DNA of 64,000 nucleotides from Anadara kagoshimensis (lineage: Eukaryota > Mollusca > Bivalvia > Arcoida > Arcidae): positions 10,126,471 through 10,190,470 of the forward strand of contig CM037869.1 in NCBI GenBank assembly GCA_021292105.1, given 5' to 3'. Below the pieces are notes generated by a model. The model was given only the letters and a program-made list of their open reading frames with translations. It made no database searches and was not told where the DNA came from. Position numbers and translations under genes: made by a program. Shown here piece by piece: positions 34,141-42,240 of this stretch (its first letter is position 1; each line of letters opens with the position of its first letter).

Positions 34141-34570
34141 TAGTCCGACTAATCAGCCCACTAAACCCCCATTTTAATTTTTTGACTTTTGGAGGTTTGT
34201 GGTCTGACAGCTTCCATTATTGAATTCTTGAAATTTCTGGCGAAAACGGCAGAAACGAAAACACGCGTCAATAATGTCCATTATTTCCTTACCTCGCTCT
34301 TGTTGACAACATGAAACACTTCCTAAAACATTATTCTACCGATCCATGCTTAATTTTTAATTAAAATCCATCGATATCGGTAGAAATACAAGATTTTCTG
34401 ATGTCTCTTCAGCTCTCTGTCACTTTCACATCGTGAAGACATTACTAATTTGCATTGACCAATCAGATAGCGCGTTGCATTTGGATGGTGAAACTCGCAG
34501 TTCTATCTTTAGAAAGCACATGACGATGTTTATTTACATCAACGATTCGCATTATTAATGATGTTTCCAC
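34141..34570 (+). repeat. Left long terminal inverted repeat
   Basis: About 430 bp; matches the reverse complement of 35995-36419. Homology fades at about TTATTAATGATGTTT. Confidence 0.9.
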
Positions 34571-35994
34571 GCGTATGACATATTATTTTAGTTATTTTAT
34601 TTTTATCAATACCATGTGAAGACGTGTACTAATGCAGTGAAGATTTCTCGTGTTTTTTCTCGTTTATATCTATATATAGGCGTAGAAGCAAAGGGGGGGG
34701 GGCAGGCCCCCGCAATATATTGTGTGAAATTTTGTATCATAGTTTATGTTTATAGTGTAAGTGCTAAAAAAACAAACAAAAAAAACAAGAGATTTAACAG
34801 GAAATGTCCATCTTGTAACCAATCAATTATCAATTTCATCATTATACTTGTAAAAGGGCGTCTTGAAATTCACCCTTAGAAACGGCTCACAGCACCTCCA
34901 ATGGCAGGGGCGGATCCAAGATTTTTTGAAAAGGGGGGGGGGTTGAGAATTATATCAATGCTAGGCCCATGGCCAACTTAATGATGTACATTAAAGGTAA
35001 ATGTAGATTGGTGTGGTTGATTAGTTTATTTATATGGCACCAAACCTTCTTAATCTCCATGTAGCCAGCAGTCGTGAGTTGAGTACCGTACGTTTGAAAA
35101 TTAATCATTGGACTTAATTATGTCATGCAGTTATTTGTACAATTTTGTATTAATATTTCACTGCTTTTCAGTCTCTCACTCAGAACGCTGCAAAATTTTC
35201 TGGGGTACCCCCATATCCATCTCCAATGAGAGGGTTGATTATGGAACTTGCGTCATACGGTTATTGTTTTTAATCTTGCCTTGATATCACAGTATTTTAA
35301 CCTATCAAAACGCTGCAAAATACATTGAAGATGCGTCTAGACAGGGGTCAGTTTCGAAAATTTTCCGGGGAAGGCCCCCTGGACCCCCACCTATGCGAGG
35401 GGTTTAGCACTCATACTCTCCCCGCCTCGTGCCATAGGCACGAGGTCGTACCTGCGGCACGACATAGACATAGCTTCGGTTTGCGCCCCCCCCCCCCCAT
35501 ATTAAAACCGGTGCCCTCCTATGATCTAAATTGGGTAATATTCTGTCATATCTAGGACTTGCATGTTCTCCTGAAATGCTGTCAAGATTTGTCCAATATT
35601 TTGTAGATCGTAGAATTATAAGTTTTTAAACCAATTATAATATATAAAGTTCAACACAAGAGTACTTGCCCGCAAGGTCATTAAAATTAATTCTCTTATA
35701 TTCATCCCGACCACACTGTAAATTTTGTCATAGGGTTCAATTTTAACTGCATTTTGCGTGAACATACATATATACAGTGAGGTGCTTAATTTTTTCTCTC
35801 CAAAATTACTGGAGTAATATTTCTCAGTTTCTAGGATACTACATGTAGTTCAGGAAAATGAAAGGGGTCAAGAATATAAAAATATATAGAGAAGATCGCG
35901 ACTACTCTATTTGAAAGTCTACATATAAATTCTAAATATTTTGAATACATTTCAATGTTACCTTTTGTAAGTACATGTATTAAACACCATGTAA

Positions 35995-36419
35995 AACATC
36001 CTTAATAACGCGAATTACCAATGTAAATAAACATCACCATGTGCTTTCTAAAGATAGAACTGCGAGTTTCACCATCCAAATGCAACGCGCTATCTGATTG
36101 GTCAATGCAAATTAGTAATGTCTTCACGATGTGAAAGTGACAGAGAGCTGAAGAGACATCAGAAAACCTTGTATCTCTACCGATATCGATGGATTTTAAT
36201 TAAAAATTAAGCATGGATCGGTAGAATAATGTTTTAGGAAGTGTTTCATGTTGTCAACAAGAGCGAGGTAAGGAAATAATGGAAATTATTGACGCGTGTT
36301 TTCGTTTCTGCCGTTTTCGCCAGAAATTTCAAGAATTCAATAATGGAAGCTGTCAGACCACAAACCTCCAAAAAGTCAAAAAATTAAAATGGGGTTTAGT
36401 GGGCTGATTAGTCGGACTA
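35995..36419 (-). repeat. Right long terminal inverted repeat
   Basis: Inverse of 34141-34570, with scattered substitutions such as GAAAATAC against GAAAACCTT-type changes near 36165. Confidence 0.9.
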
Positions 36420-36435
36420 GTACACAAGATACAAT

Positions 36436-36621
36436 ATGGTACATATATCACCAATTTTATACAAACCATTTGTTTACAAATCCAATGTTTCAACAGACAT
36501 TTTAAAAAATGGAAAAGTGAACGACCTTGTCGTTTTTCATGATGGAGAGCCATTTCTTGTCAAATCGTCTGTCACGTTAAATAATTTCAAGATTCTGTAT
36601 ATTTCAATAACTATAAACTAA
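36436..36621 (+). CDS. Unassigned 61-residue open frame
   Basis: Plus-strand frame with soluble-protein composition (SNVSTDILKNGKVNDLVVFH, then a beta-like end) in the right flank of the long-TIR element. The minus-strand frame over the same bases is less convincing. No splice site or homologue seen. Confidence 0.25.
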   Translation: MVHISPILYKPFVYKSNVSTDILKNGKVNDLVVFHDGEPFLVKSSVTLNNFKILYISITIN

Positions 36622-36678
36622 CTTCTGATTTTCTGGCGATACTATGTCTACGATCATATTCTCATAGTCTGAAATCAC

Positions 36679-36727
36679 TTATGTTTGTGTCTGGTCCCAC
36701 TTTATTGATTGGTCCCCTTGGCTAGCC
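36679..36727 (-). CDS. Possible short terminal exon
   Basis: A strong 3' splice site (TTTGTATTGTTTTTTCTTGTAG, AG at 36728-36729) is followed by 16 codons (ASQGDQSIKWDQTQT and stop). It is listed because it has the same layout as the neighbouring splice-flanked terminal exons and enters in the same codon phase as those at 33978 and 37061. It is short, so chance cannot be excluded. Confidence 0.3.
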
Positions 36728-36961
36728 CTACAAGAAAAAACAATACAAATTAAAAATGTGCAGAGAGAGAGTTGAAATGAAAATTTAACGATCCATGCAG
36801 TACAAATGTTACCACTACAAAAATACCGACGAAATGAACTGCTTTTTTTATTTTTTGTACCTGTCATATACCAAAACAATAAAAATCTAGCTACTAACAT
36901 AGTTTATCAAATTTTGAAACATTAATTTAAAATAAAACATACCATGATAAATCAAGGACTT

Positions 36962-37061
36962 TCAACGGCGACGTTGTAATTTTTTTTTAGGTGTTGAAGT
37001 AAAGTCGATCTGCTCACACGCCTTAATCATGTCATCTTCGTCAGTACTAGAAATTGAAATT
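36962..37061 (-). CDS. Likely C-terminal exon of an unknown nuclear-type protein
   Basis: GTTATTGTTTCAG (AG at 37062-37063) opens a frame reading ISISSTDEDDMIKACEQIDF and ending TSTPKKKLQRRR with a TGA at 36962-36964. An acidic segment followed by a basic cluster at the very C-terminus would suit a nuclear protein, but this is inference. The exon enters after the second base of a codon. A Tc1-like element has inserted 30 bp upstream, inside the preceding intron. No homologous family recognised. Confidence 0.5.
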
Positions 37062-37091
37062 CTGAAACAATAACACAAAAGGATCCTTATA

Positions 37092-38078
37092 TACAGGTCA
37101 ATGTCAAAATTAACGTCACCCCTACTGTGTCAAAATTAACGTCACCCCTATCGAAAATCAATTATCTAATTAGCTTTGATTAAAAAAGCAAATAATTTGG
37201 AGCTTAATGGTAAATGAACGACATTAAAAAACAGAAAACAAGACAAAGAAACCAATCATTAAGTATTTAATATCGCCTTGGTACATACAAACACCATTAA
37301 TACTTAGTTGAGGTAACACGAACTCTTATAACAGAGTGAACACGTCTGGGAAGATTGTCGTATAACTTTTCAAGATAGTTCTTATTTATCCTGTACCAAT
37401 GCTTTTTGACGCTTTCCCATAGATCATTACACGGTTTTGGATTGTCCATTGCGACGCCCCTTTTCAAAGCATCCCACAGATTTTCAATCGGACTCATATC
37501 TGGCGAGTTTGATGGCCAATCTAAAATATGAATTTGTTTAGACTCTATGAAACGCCTGGTAGATCGTAGTGTTTTAGGATAATCGGTGTTGTTTTAAAAA
37601 ACAAATGTCAAAAAAGCAACAGAATAAATATATGAAATCAATAAAGAAGGATGTTAACTTGCCTTAATAGCTTCTTTGATCAGACATCACAATATTCTTT
37701 CAACTGTACCTTTTGGCTGCCGAAAAACGATGACGAACCTTTCTGATTTTGTAAATATTTGAGTCATATTTTAAACGGTTCTTTATTTATTTGCCGGGAA
37801 TTTTTTGGTGTCTCCATTAGGAAATGGAACGAACTGAGTCCATTTATGATTTTTGTATAACAAATGTTTTAAATAATGTTTCAGAACTGAAATTTACCTC
37901 AACAACTGAAAGAAATGCTGGATATTGAGAATTCAACGACAATTTGCAAATGTAAGAAAAAAATTATGGAACTTCAGTTTAAACATTTTTGCTGCAAATC
38001 TGGCAGAATTGCAGGGCTGCAGGGGTGACGTTTATTTTGACACAGTAGGGGTGACGTTAATTTTGACATTGACCTGTA
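37092..38078 (-). mobile_element. Tc1/mariner element with TA target duplication, internally deleted
   Basis: TA at 37092-37093 and 38077-38078 flank a 983-bp element (37094-38076). Its inverted repeats are 56 bp with one mismatch, starting CAGGTCAATGTCAAAATTAA. Inside each TIR the TGTCAAAATTAACGTCACCC unit occurs twice in tandem (26-bp period), giving a paired transposase-binding-site layout like IR/DR elements. The only coding part is the C-terminal third of a Tc1-type transposase on the minus strand. Confidence 0.93.
37297..37600 (-). pseudogene. Tc1-type transposase, C-terminal part only
   Basis: The open part from 37497 starts MSPIENLWDALKRGV and ends RVRVTSTKY at 37297. Upstream in the same frame are STRRFIESKQIHILDWPSNS and a degraded YPKTLRS segment. 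This is the catalytic Glu block (SPIENLWD) preceded by the second-Asp region of Tc1 transposases. Counting back 34 residues from the Glu, the D34E position is occupied by Asn. The N-terminal DNA-binding domain and first Asp are missing: the 400 bp before are non-coding. The copy is dead but its TIRs look usable by another element's transposase. Confidence 0.85.
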
Positions 38079-38084
38079 CAGTGA

Positions 38085-38294
38085 GTGATTGATATTTTTA
38101 ATATACAACACTCATTTTTTGGCCTAAAAAATAGCAGTTGGACAAATCCAGTACACATAAAAAACATTAAAGTACTATCACAGACGCACAATACACATAG
38201 GGTTACATATCGTCTTGAATTTGGAGAAATTGACAATAGTAAAACAGAGAATAATAGTTTTTACAATTTGTGTTTACATTATTATTGGAGTTAA
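38085..38294 (+). CDS. Unassigned open frame
   Basis: Reads as a protein-like segment (HNTHRVTYRLEFGEIDNSKT) just outside the Tc1 element. No splice sites or family recognised. An AT-rich shadow frame occupies the minus strand. Confidence 0.2.
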   Translation: MIDIFNIQHSFFGLKNSSWTNPVHIKNIKVLSQTHNTHRVTYRLEFGEIDNSKTENNSFYNLCLHYYWS

Positions 38295-38299
38295 TTGAT

Positions 38300-38850
38300 G
38301 GTTCTGTGAAAATGATGTTTATAAAGTAAATATTCATACGGTGTATTTCTAAATTCCAAAAATTATATGCTACAAGTATATACTTACTAGTACATGCTGG
38401 TGTTTTTTTCGGCCATATTTTCACGTAAGCTAAACTTGAAAGATAAAAAGTTATCACTTGATTTTGAACAGGTTTTGCCTTTTATAGGTAATACGAGTCA
38501 CGTAATCTTTAAAACCGGTCAAATTAGTTACTAGAGTTACATACAGGGCGATCCACTCGATCAATATCTATAATTTTAAAGATTTACTATTACGACATTA
38601 TTTCTAACTTCTGTGTTTATTGTACGATATAAAGATACATATATATCGTACGATATACCAGTAATATTACGATAATACTTTATTGAGAAAAACCGTGGTA
38701 ATAACATGATAAAGCAACTTATTACAAACACACCACTCCAAAATCATATAGATTATTGCAGAAGTCCATTAATACTATAATAGAATTCTGATTATTGTCA
38801 TTTACTTATGCTTTGTTGTTCAGTAGAGATACAGTACACATGATTTTACA
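38300..38850. other. No gene recognised
   Basis: AT-rich, with the short palindromic string ATATATCGTACGATATACC around 38638. No supported feature. Confidence 0.4.
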
Positions 38851-39165
38851 CTGCGGTAGCTCAGTCGGCAGAGTGCTCGCTCCGTAAGTGGCAGGTCGTG
38901 GGTTCGAACCCCGACCGTGTCTGACCAAAGACTTGAAAGTGGGTAGTGACTGTTTTTTCGCCAGGCACTCGGTATTACGTAATGAAAATCACGGTTCTTT
39001 CGGATAGGAACTAGGTCCCGTGTCACGGTAGGCTTGGCACACTAAAGAGCCATGCTGTATAATGCTATCAGCGCAACACACAGGCATAATTTCTGCACCT
39101 TCGCCTATAGCTGGCGACGTCTCGATATAAGTCAAGTATTCTTGACTGAGACGTAAAACACCATT
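38851..39165 (+). mobile_element. tRNA-derived SINE, copy 1, intact internal promoter
   Basis: Begins with a tRNA-like head (38851-38922): A box TAGCTCAGTCGG at 38857-38868 and B box GGTTCGAACCC near 38901-38911. The loop TCCGTAA would give a CGT (Thr-type) anticodon, although position 33 is C rather than T and one anticodon stem pair is mismatched, so it is a SINE head and not a tRNA gene. The body includes AAGTGGGTAGTGACTG and CTATAGCTGGCGACGTCTCG and ends near GAGACGTAAAACACC. The same body occurs at 46349-46622 and 29528-29838 and in a short fragment at 39262-39300. Confidence 0.85.
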
Positions 39166-39261
39166 ACTCACTTGAGCATATAATTTTTGTTTTGAGTGCA
39201 ATGTACAAAGGGAGGTAAATCTCATAAGTACTGGATATAATAACAACTGTAGCGACAAGAA

Positions 39262-39300
39262 TATTTCACTTATATCGAGACGTCACCAATTCTAGATGAA
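39262..39300 (-). repeat. SINE tail fragment
   Basis: TTCACTTATATCGAGACGTC followed by CACCAATTCTAGATGAAG, matching the SINE 3' region in reverse orientation, 100 bp after SINE copy 1. Confidence 0.6.
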
Positions 39301-39309
39301 GACAGAAAT

Positions 39310-39564
39310 TTGTACCTTTGTCGAACTTATAGCATGTACAGGGAGGGGGTATATTATCGTGAAATCAGTATAGGCAATATACTGAGTGTAAACTTTACAT
39401 CTTATTTTACCGGCGCCCGTCCAAAATCGGGACAATACAACCTTCTTTTTCGTTTGTGGGTGTGTTTAGTCTTGTTCTTATGTGTTCTTTTGTTTGCCTG
39501 TTGTATGCTTTGGTTACTTTTTTTCCAAAAACATTCATTTCAGCTACAATTGTTATCCATTTAA
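39310..39564 (+). other. Open frame, likely fortuitous
   Basis: Eighty-four codons; the C-terminal half is very hydrophobic (VCLVLFLCVLLFACCMLWLL) from a T-rich tract. No splice signals. Listed only because a membrane segment would be possible if it were expressed. Confidence 0.15.
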
Positions 39565-39599
39565 GTAAAGAATAAATTCTGTATTTTTTTTAAACAAAA

Positions 39600-40330
39600 C
39601 ATTTTATGAGAATCATTACTTACATTTATACTAAAACTACCAATTTACATCAAGGATTAACATCAAGATGTTAAAAGTCATCAAATTATACTTGACTTGA
39701 AATTTATCAAATTATACTAAAATCATCAAGATACAACCTTCTAAAACATGCACCACATTATACATAAAATCTGATTACCATCAAGATACTGAAAACCAAT
39801 TACTATCAAGGTACAGAAATAAGTCATCAAATTATACTAAACAAATACTGATCATCAACAATATACAATATTCTGAAAAAATCTTCAAGTTATACTTAAA
39901 AATACCGATTATCACGAAAAAAAGTACTGAAAACGTATACTAAAAACTTTCAAAAATCAATAATTCTAAGAAATACCGATTATTATCAAGGTGCAACCCT
40001 AACGTCTCAAAAAAATTATCAAATTATACTTAAATATACTGATTATTATTAAGGTAATGAAAAAGTTATTAAAGATTATACTAAAACCTACCAAATATCA
40101 ACTAGACTAAAAATACCGATTATCATCAAGGTACAACCCTACCGTCTGAAAAAATTATCAAATTATACTAAAATATACTGATTATTAAGGTACCGAAAAA
40201 GTTATTAAAAATTATACTAAAACCTACTAAATATCAACTAGACTAAAAATACCGATTATCATCAAGGTACAACCCTACCGTCTGAAAAAAAAAATATAAA
40301 CAAATCATCGATTATCCTAAAATATACTGA
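39600..40330. repeat. Degenerate AT-rich tandem repeat, about 136-bp unit
   Basis: The unit containing GACTAAAAATACCGATTATC and AAGGTACAACCCTACCGTCT occurs at 40105 and 40241 (period 136) and in a more diverged form near 39963. Smaller related strings (ATCAAATTATACTAAAA, ATCATCAAGATAC) continue back to about 39640. It abuts the transmembrane-exon cluster on its 3' side. Confidence 0.85.
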
Positions 40331-40401
40331 TTATCATACAGTTTTTTAAAAAAAACAATAATACCTAATAACATAATAATCATGACCTTAAAACAGGTTA
40401 A

Positions 40402-40643
40402 TTACAGTGTTACCTGAACAGGTCTTTTTGATTTTGATCGTGTTCGGGAACTCACAGGGGATGGATCTATAGGTGAGGCAGCAGGTGCAGTGGTAGGTGT
40501 AGAGTGTGCGATAAATTGGGCCAGAGGAGTGCCTTCTTCTGTATCCTGTGTAGACATTCTCGTGCTCGCGTGACGTCGTCTACGTCGTACCATATATAGA
40601 GAAAAAAATAAGCCACAGAGACAAACAAGGACCACAGGAACAA
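40402..40643 (-). CDS. Terminal exon encoding a transmembrane segment and basic/Ser-Pro-rich tail
   Basis: A strong 3' splice site (CAACCTTTTTTTAACAG, AG at 40644-40645) opens a frame entering after the first base of a codon. It encodes a hydrophobic segment VVPVVLVCLCGLFFSLYMV, a stop-transfer block RRRRRH, and a cytoplasmic-type tail rich in Thr, Pro and Ser (TPTTAPAASPIDPSPVSS) ending SKRPVQVTL with a TAA at 40402. This is the layout of a type I receptor 3' end. A good donor (CAG/GTAACAC at 40413/40412) just before the stop would allow splicing onward instead. No ligand-binding domain is in the window, so the receptor family is unknown. Confidence 0.55.
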
Positions 40644-40718
40644 CTGTTAAAAAAAGGTTGTACACGTGTAAATACAACCAATATACAATATAACTAAAAC
40701 AGTTATCCTTTAGGATAA

Positions 40719-41203
40719 TTAAACATAAAATTCTTTATTCACATAAAGTACTTTAGTATTAGTATTGTCACTTTGTGGTTCTAAGTAGGCGTCATTCATT
40801 TCTATATCTTCGTATGTATTAACCGACGATTCATAAAAAGTTGAAATGAAATCAGTAAAAGAGGACTCAGATGATAGTACTAAGTCATCAGTTAAATTCT
40901 TAGAAGTTGTGATATTTTTTTACCCCATTTGTAAAAAACACAACAACACGAAAAATATTACACAGATTAAACCATAACCATATAAATAGTTTAAGTTAAC
41001 ATTTGTAGTCGTTTTCAAACTAGTTTCGTTAAAACATTTTGTATAAAACTTACGAATAGCTGCTGTGACATTGCTACAAGTTTGAGTAGGAGTGATGGTG
41101 GTGGTGGGTGCGACAGTGGTGGTAGTGTTCGTATTAAAGGTTGTGTTGGTGAATGGCATGACACTTGAGGGTACAGTGCTGGTACTGGTAGTAGTTATGT
41201 AAT
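40719..41203 (-). CDS. Thr-rich stalk, transmembrane segment and acidic tail exon, with one in-frame stop
   Basis: A 3' splice site (TTATTTTCATTTACAG, AG at 41204-41205) opens a frame entering after the first base of a codon. It encodes a mucin-like stalk of Thr/Ser/Asn (ITTTSTSTVPSSVMPFTNTT and further), a Cys pair in a short domain (CSNVTAAIRKFYTKCFNETS) and a membrane segment YGYGLICVIFFVLLCFLQMG. TAA follows at 40920-40922. The same frame then continues open for 66 codons with a tail-like sequence (NLTDDLVLSSESSFTDFIST, then YESSVNTYEDIEMNDAYLEP) to a TAA at 40719-40721, with AATAAA just before the stop. The early stop lies next to a seven-A run, so a sequencing error, an indel or a true truncation are all possible. 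Confidence 0.55.
40734..40739 (-). terminator. Polyadenylation hexamer AATAAA
   Basis: Lies in the last codons before the distal stop of the stalk/transmembrane exon. Supports, weakly, a transcript end here. Confidence 0.3.
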
Positions 41204-41359
41204 CTGTAAATGAAAATAATGTGGTGAAATTAAAATATTTAGTAAGATATTCATTTGACGTCTTTCCCGTTTCCAAAGAAAATTCTCTGTTCGTTGTAAT
41301 TTCAGCTTTTGAAATAGTGGTGGACCTGTTTTTAAAGCTTAAGATGCTGGTGGTGATTG
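41204..41359 (-). CDS. Possible stalk exon upstream of the transmembrane exon
   Basis: A 3' splice site (AATTTTTGTTCATTTATAG, AG at 41360-41361) opens a frame that reads AITTSILSFKNRSTTISKAE and TNREFSLETGKTSNEYLTKY and is continuous with the next exon. It also enters after the first base of a codon. There is no convincing donor between the two acceptors, so either both acceptors are alternatives of one exon or the upstream one is fortuitous. Confidence 0.35.
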
Positions 41360-41372
41360 CTATAAATGAACA

Positions 41373-41377
<5 letters not shown>

Positions 41378-41407
<30 letters not shown>
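41378..41407. repeat. (AT)n microsatellite
   Basis: About 30 bp of alternating AT just upstream (minus-strand sense) of the stalk exon's splice site. Confidence 0.97.
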
Positions 41408-41410
<3 letters not shown>

Positions 41411-41474
41411 ATCAAATATTTCATGTTGTCGATTATTGACAGGATAAATTGACATCACTTGACATCTCGCTGTT

Positions 41475-42240
41475 CCACACCTTTAGGTAAGCTACAGTTG
41501 CAATGGCATCTTTGGAGGCATCTGAAAATATGTGGACTTGGACTCTAGTAGCTTTCATAGCAGAGAACTTGCTCTATACATACGAGGAATATTAAGTTCT
41601 TTAAGGAAGTGAAGTGACTCCACCCAGGTAGTCCATCTATGCAGGAATGTGCTGTCCAACGGTTCATCCCAATCCATTTTCTTACCCGACATCATCTCTC
41701 GAAGCAGCATCTTTCCTTGTATTATAAACGGACATGCGAAGCCAAGTGGATCAAACAAACTGTTGATTGTGGAAAGGACTCCTCTGCGGGTGAATGGTTT
41801 AGAATCCACATTGATCTTGAAGACAAAGACGTCATCGTTGATGTTCCAAGATAAACCAAAACTTCTTTGGATTGGCAGGTTATCTTGTCCGATGTCCAGA
41901 TTCTTCAAATCAGTCGCAAGATCGCCCTTTCCAAACTGCAACATGACCGCTTTAGAATTGGAAGCTATCTTATGCAATCGAAGTTGTCCGCCTTCCTTCA
42001 AGTCTCTTTGTGTCCTTTTCATCAGATCTACAGCTATATCATCACTAGGGCAGCTAATTAATCCATCATTAACATAGAAGTTGTTGCAAACAAAATCTTT
42101 AACATCTGGATATCTATCTTCTACAGAGCGTCGAAGGCCATATGTAGCCACAGCTGGAGATGGGCGATTACCAAAAACATGGACGGTCATTCGGTACTCA
42201 ATCAAAAGTCTGGAAAGATCAAATCTCTGGATGCCAAAGA
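41475..42240 (-). pseudogene. pol: BEL/Pao C-terminal reverse transcriptase and RNase H start
   Basis: Continues RT in another frame (from about 42230): LLIEYRMTVHVFGNRPSPAV, then NNFYVNDGL, which is the YxDD motif with its first Asp changed to Asn, then the thumb/connection with PIQRSFGLSWNINDDVFVFK and RRGVLSTINSLFDPLGFACP. After another frame change near 41560 the RNase H strand HIFSDASKDAIATVAYLKV appears and homology ends near 41475. The catalytic change and frame breaks make it inactive. Open frames on the plus strand here are shadows. Confidence 0.88.

Larger units (their letters stand above)
34132..36428. mobile_element. Long-TIR DNA transposon with 9-bp target duplication (MULE/foldback-like), non-autonomous
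   Basis: GTACACAAG occurs exactly at 34132-34140 and 36420-36428, flanking a 2279-bp element (34141-36419). Its arms of about 425-430 bp are inverted copies of each other with roughly 95% identity by eye, starting TAGTCCGACTAATCAGCCCA. Nine-bp duplications with TIRs of hundreds of bases are typical of Mutator-like elements and some foldback elements. The interior (about 34571-35994) has no transposase-like frame. It has several long G or C runs (near 34691, 34930 and 35487) and a GC-richer patch around 35370-35520. The insertion splits what appears to be a host exon on the minus strand. Confidence 0.85.

Noticed and set aside
34616-34879. Transposase inside the long-TIR element
   Set aside because: The frame is short, lacks any DDE or zinc-finger pattern beyond one CxxC, and crosses a poly-G run.
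38851-38922. A tRNA-Thr (CGT) gene
   Set aside because: Position 33 is C, the anticodon stem has a mismatch and the sequence continues into a body shared with two other copies, so it is a SINE head.
40402-41359. An envelope-type gene of the neighbouring BEL/Pao element
   Set aside because: The retrotransposon ends inside RNase H, so these frames are not downstream of a complete pol. They also have splice acceptors and separate stops.
41649-42077. Plus-strand frames over the BEL/Pao pol region (also 41639-41854, 42511-42897, 43895-44425)
   Set aside because: Antisense shadows of the retrotransposon genes, which show clear conserved motifs on the minus strand.
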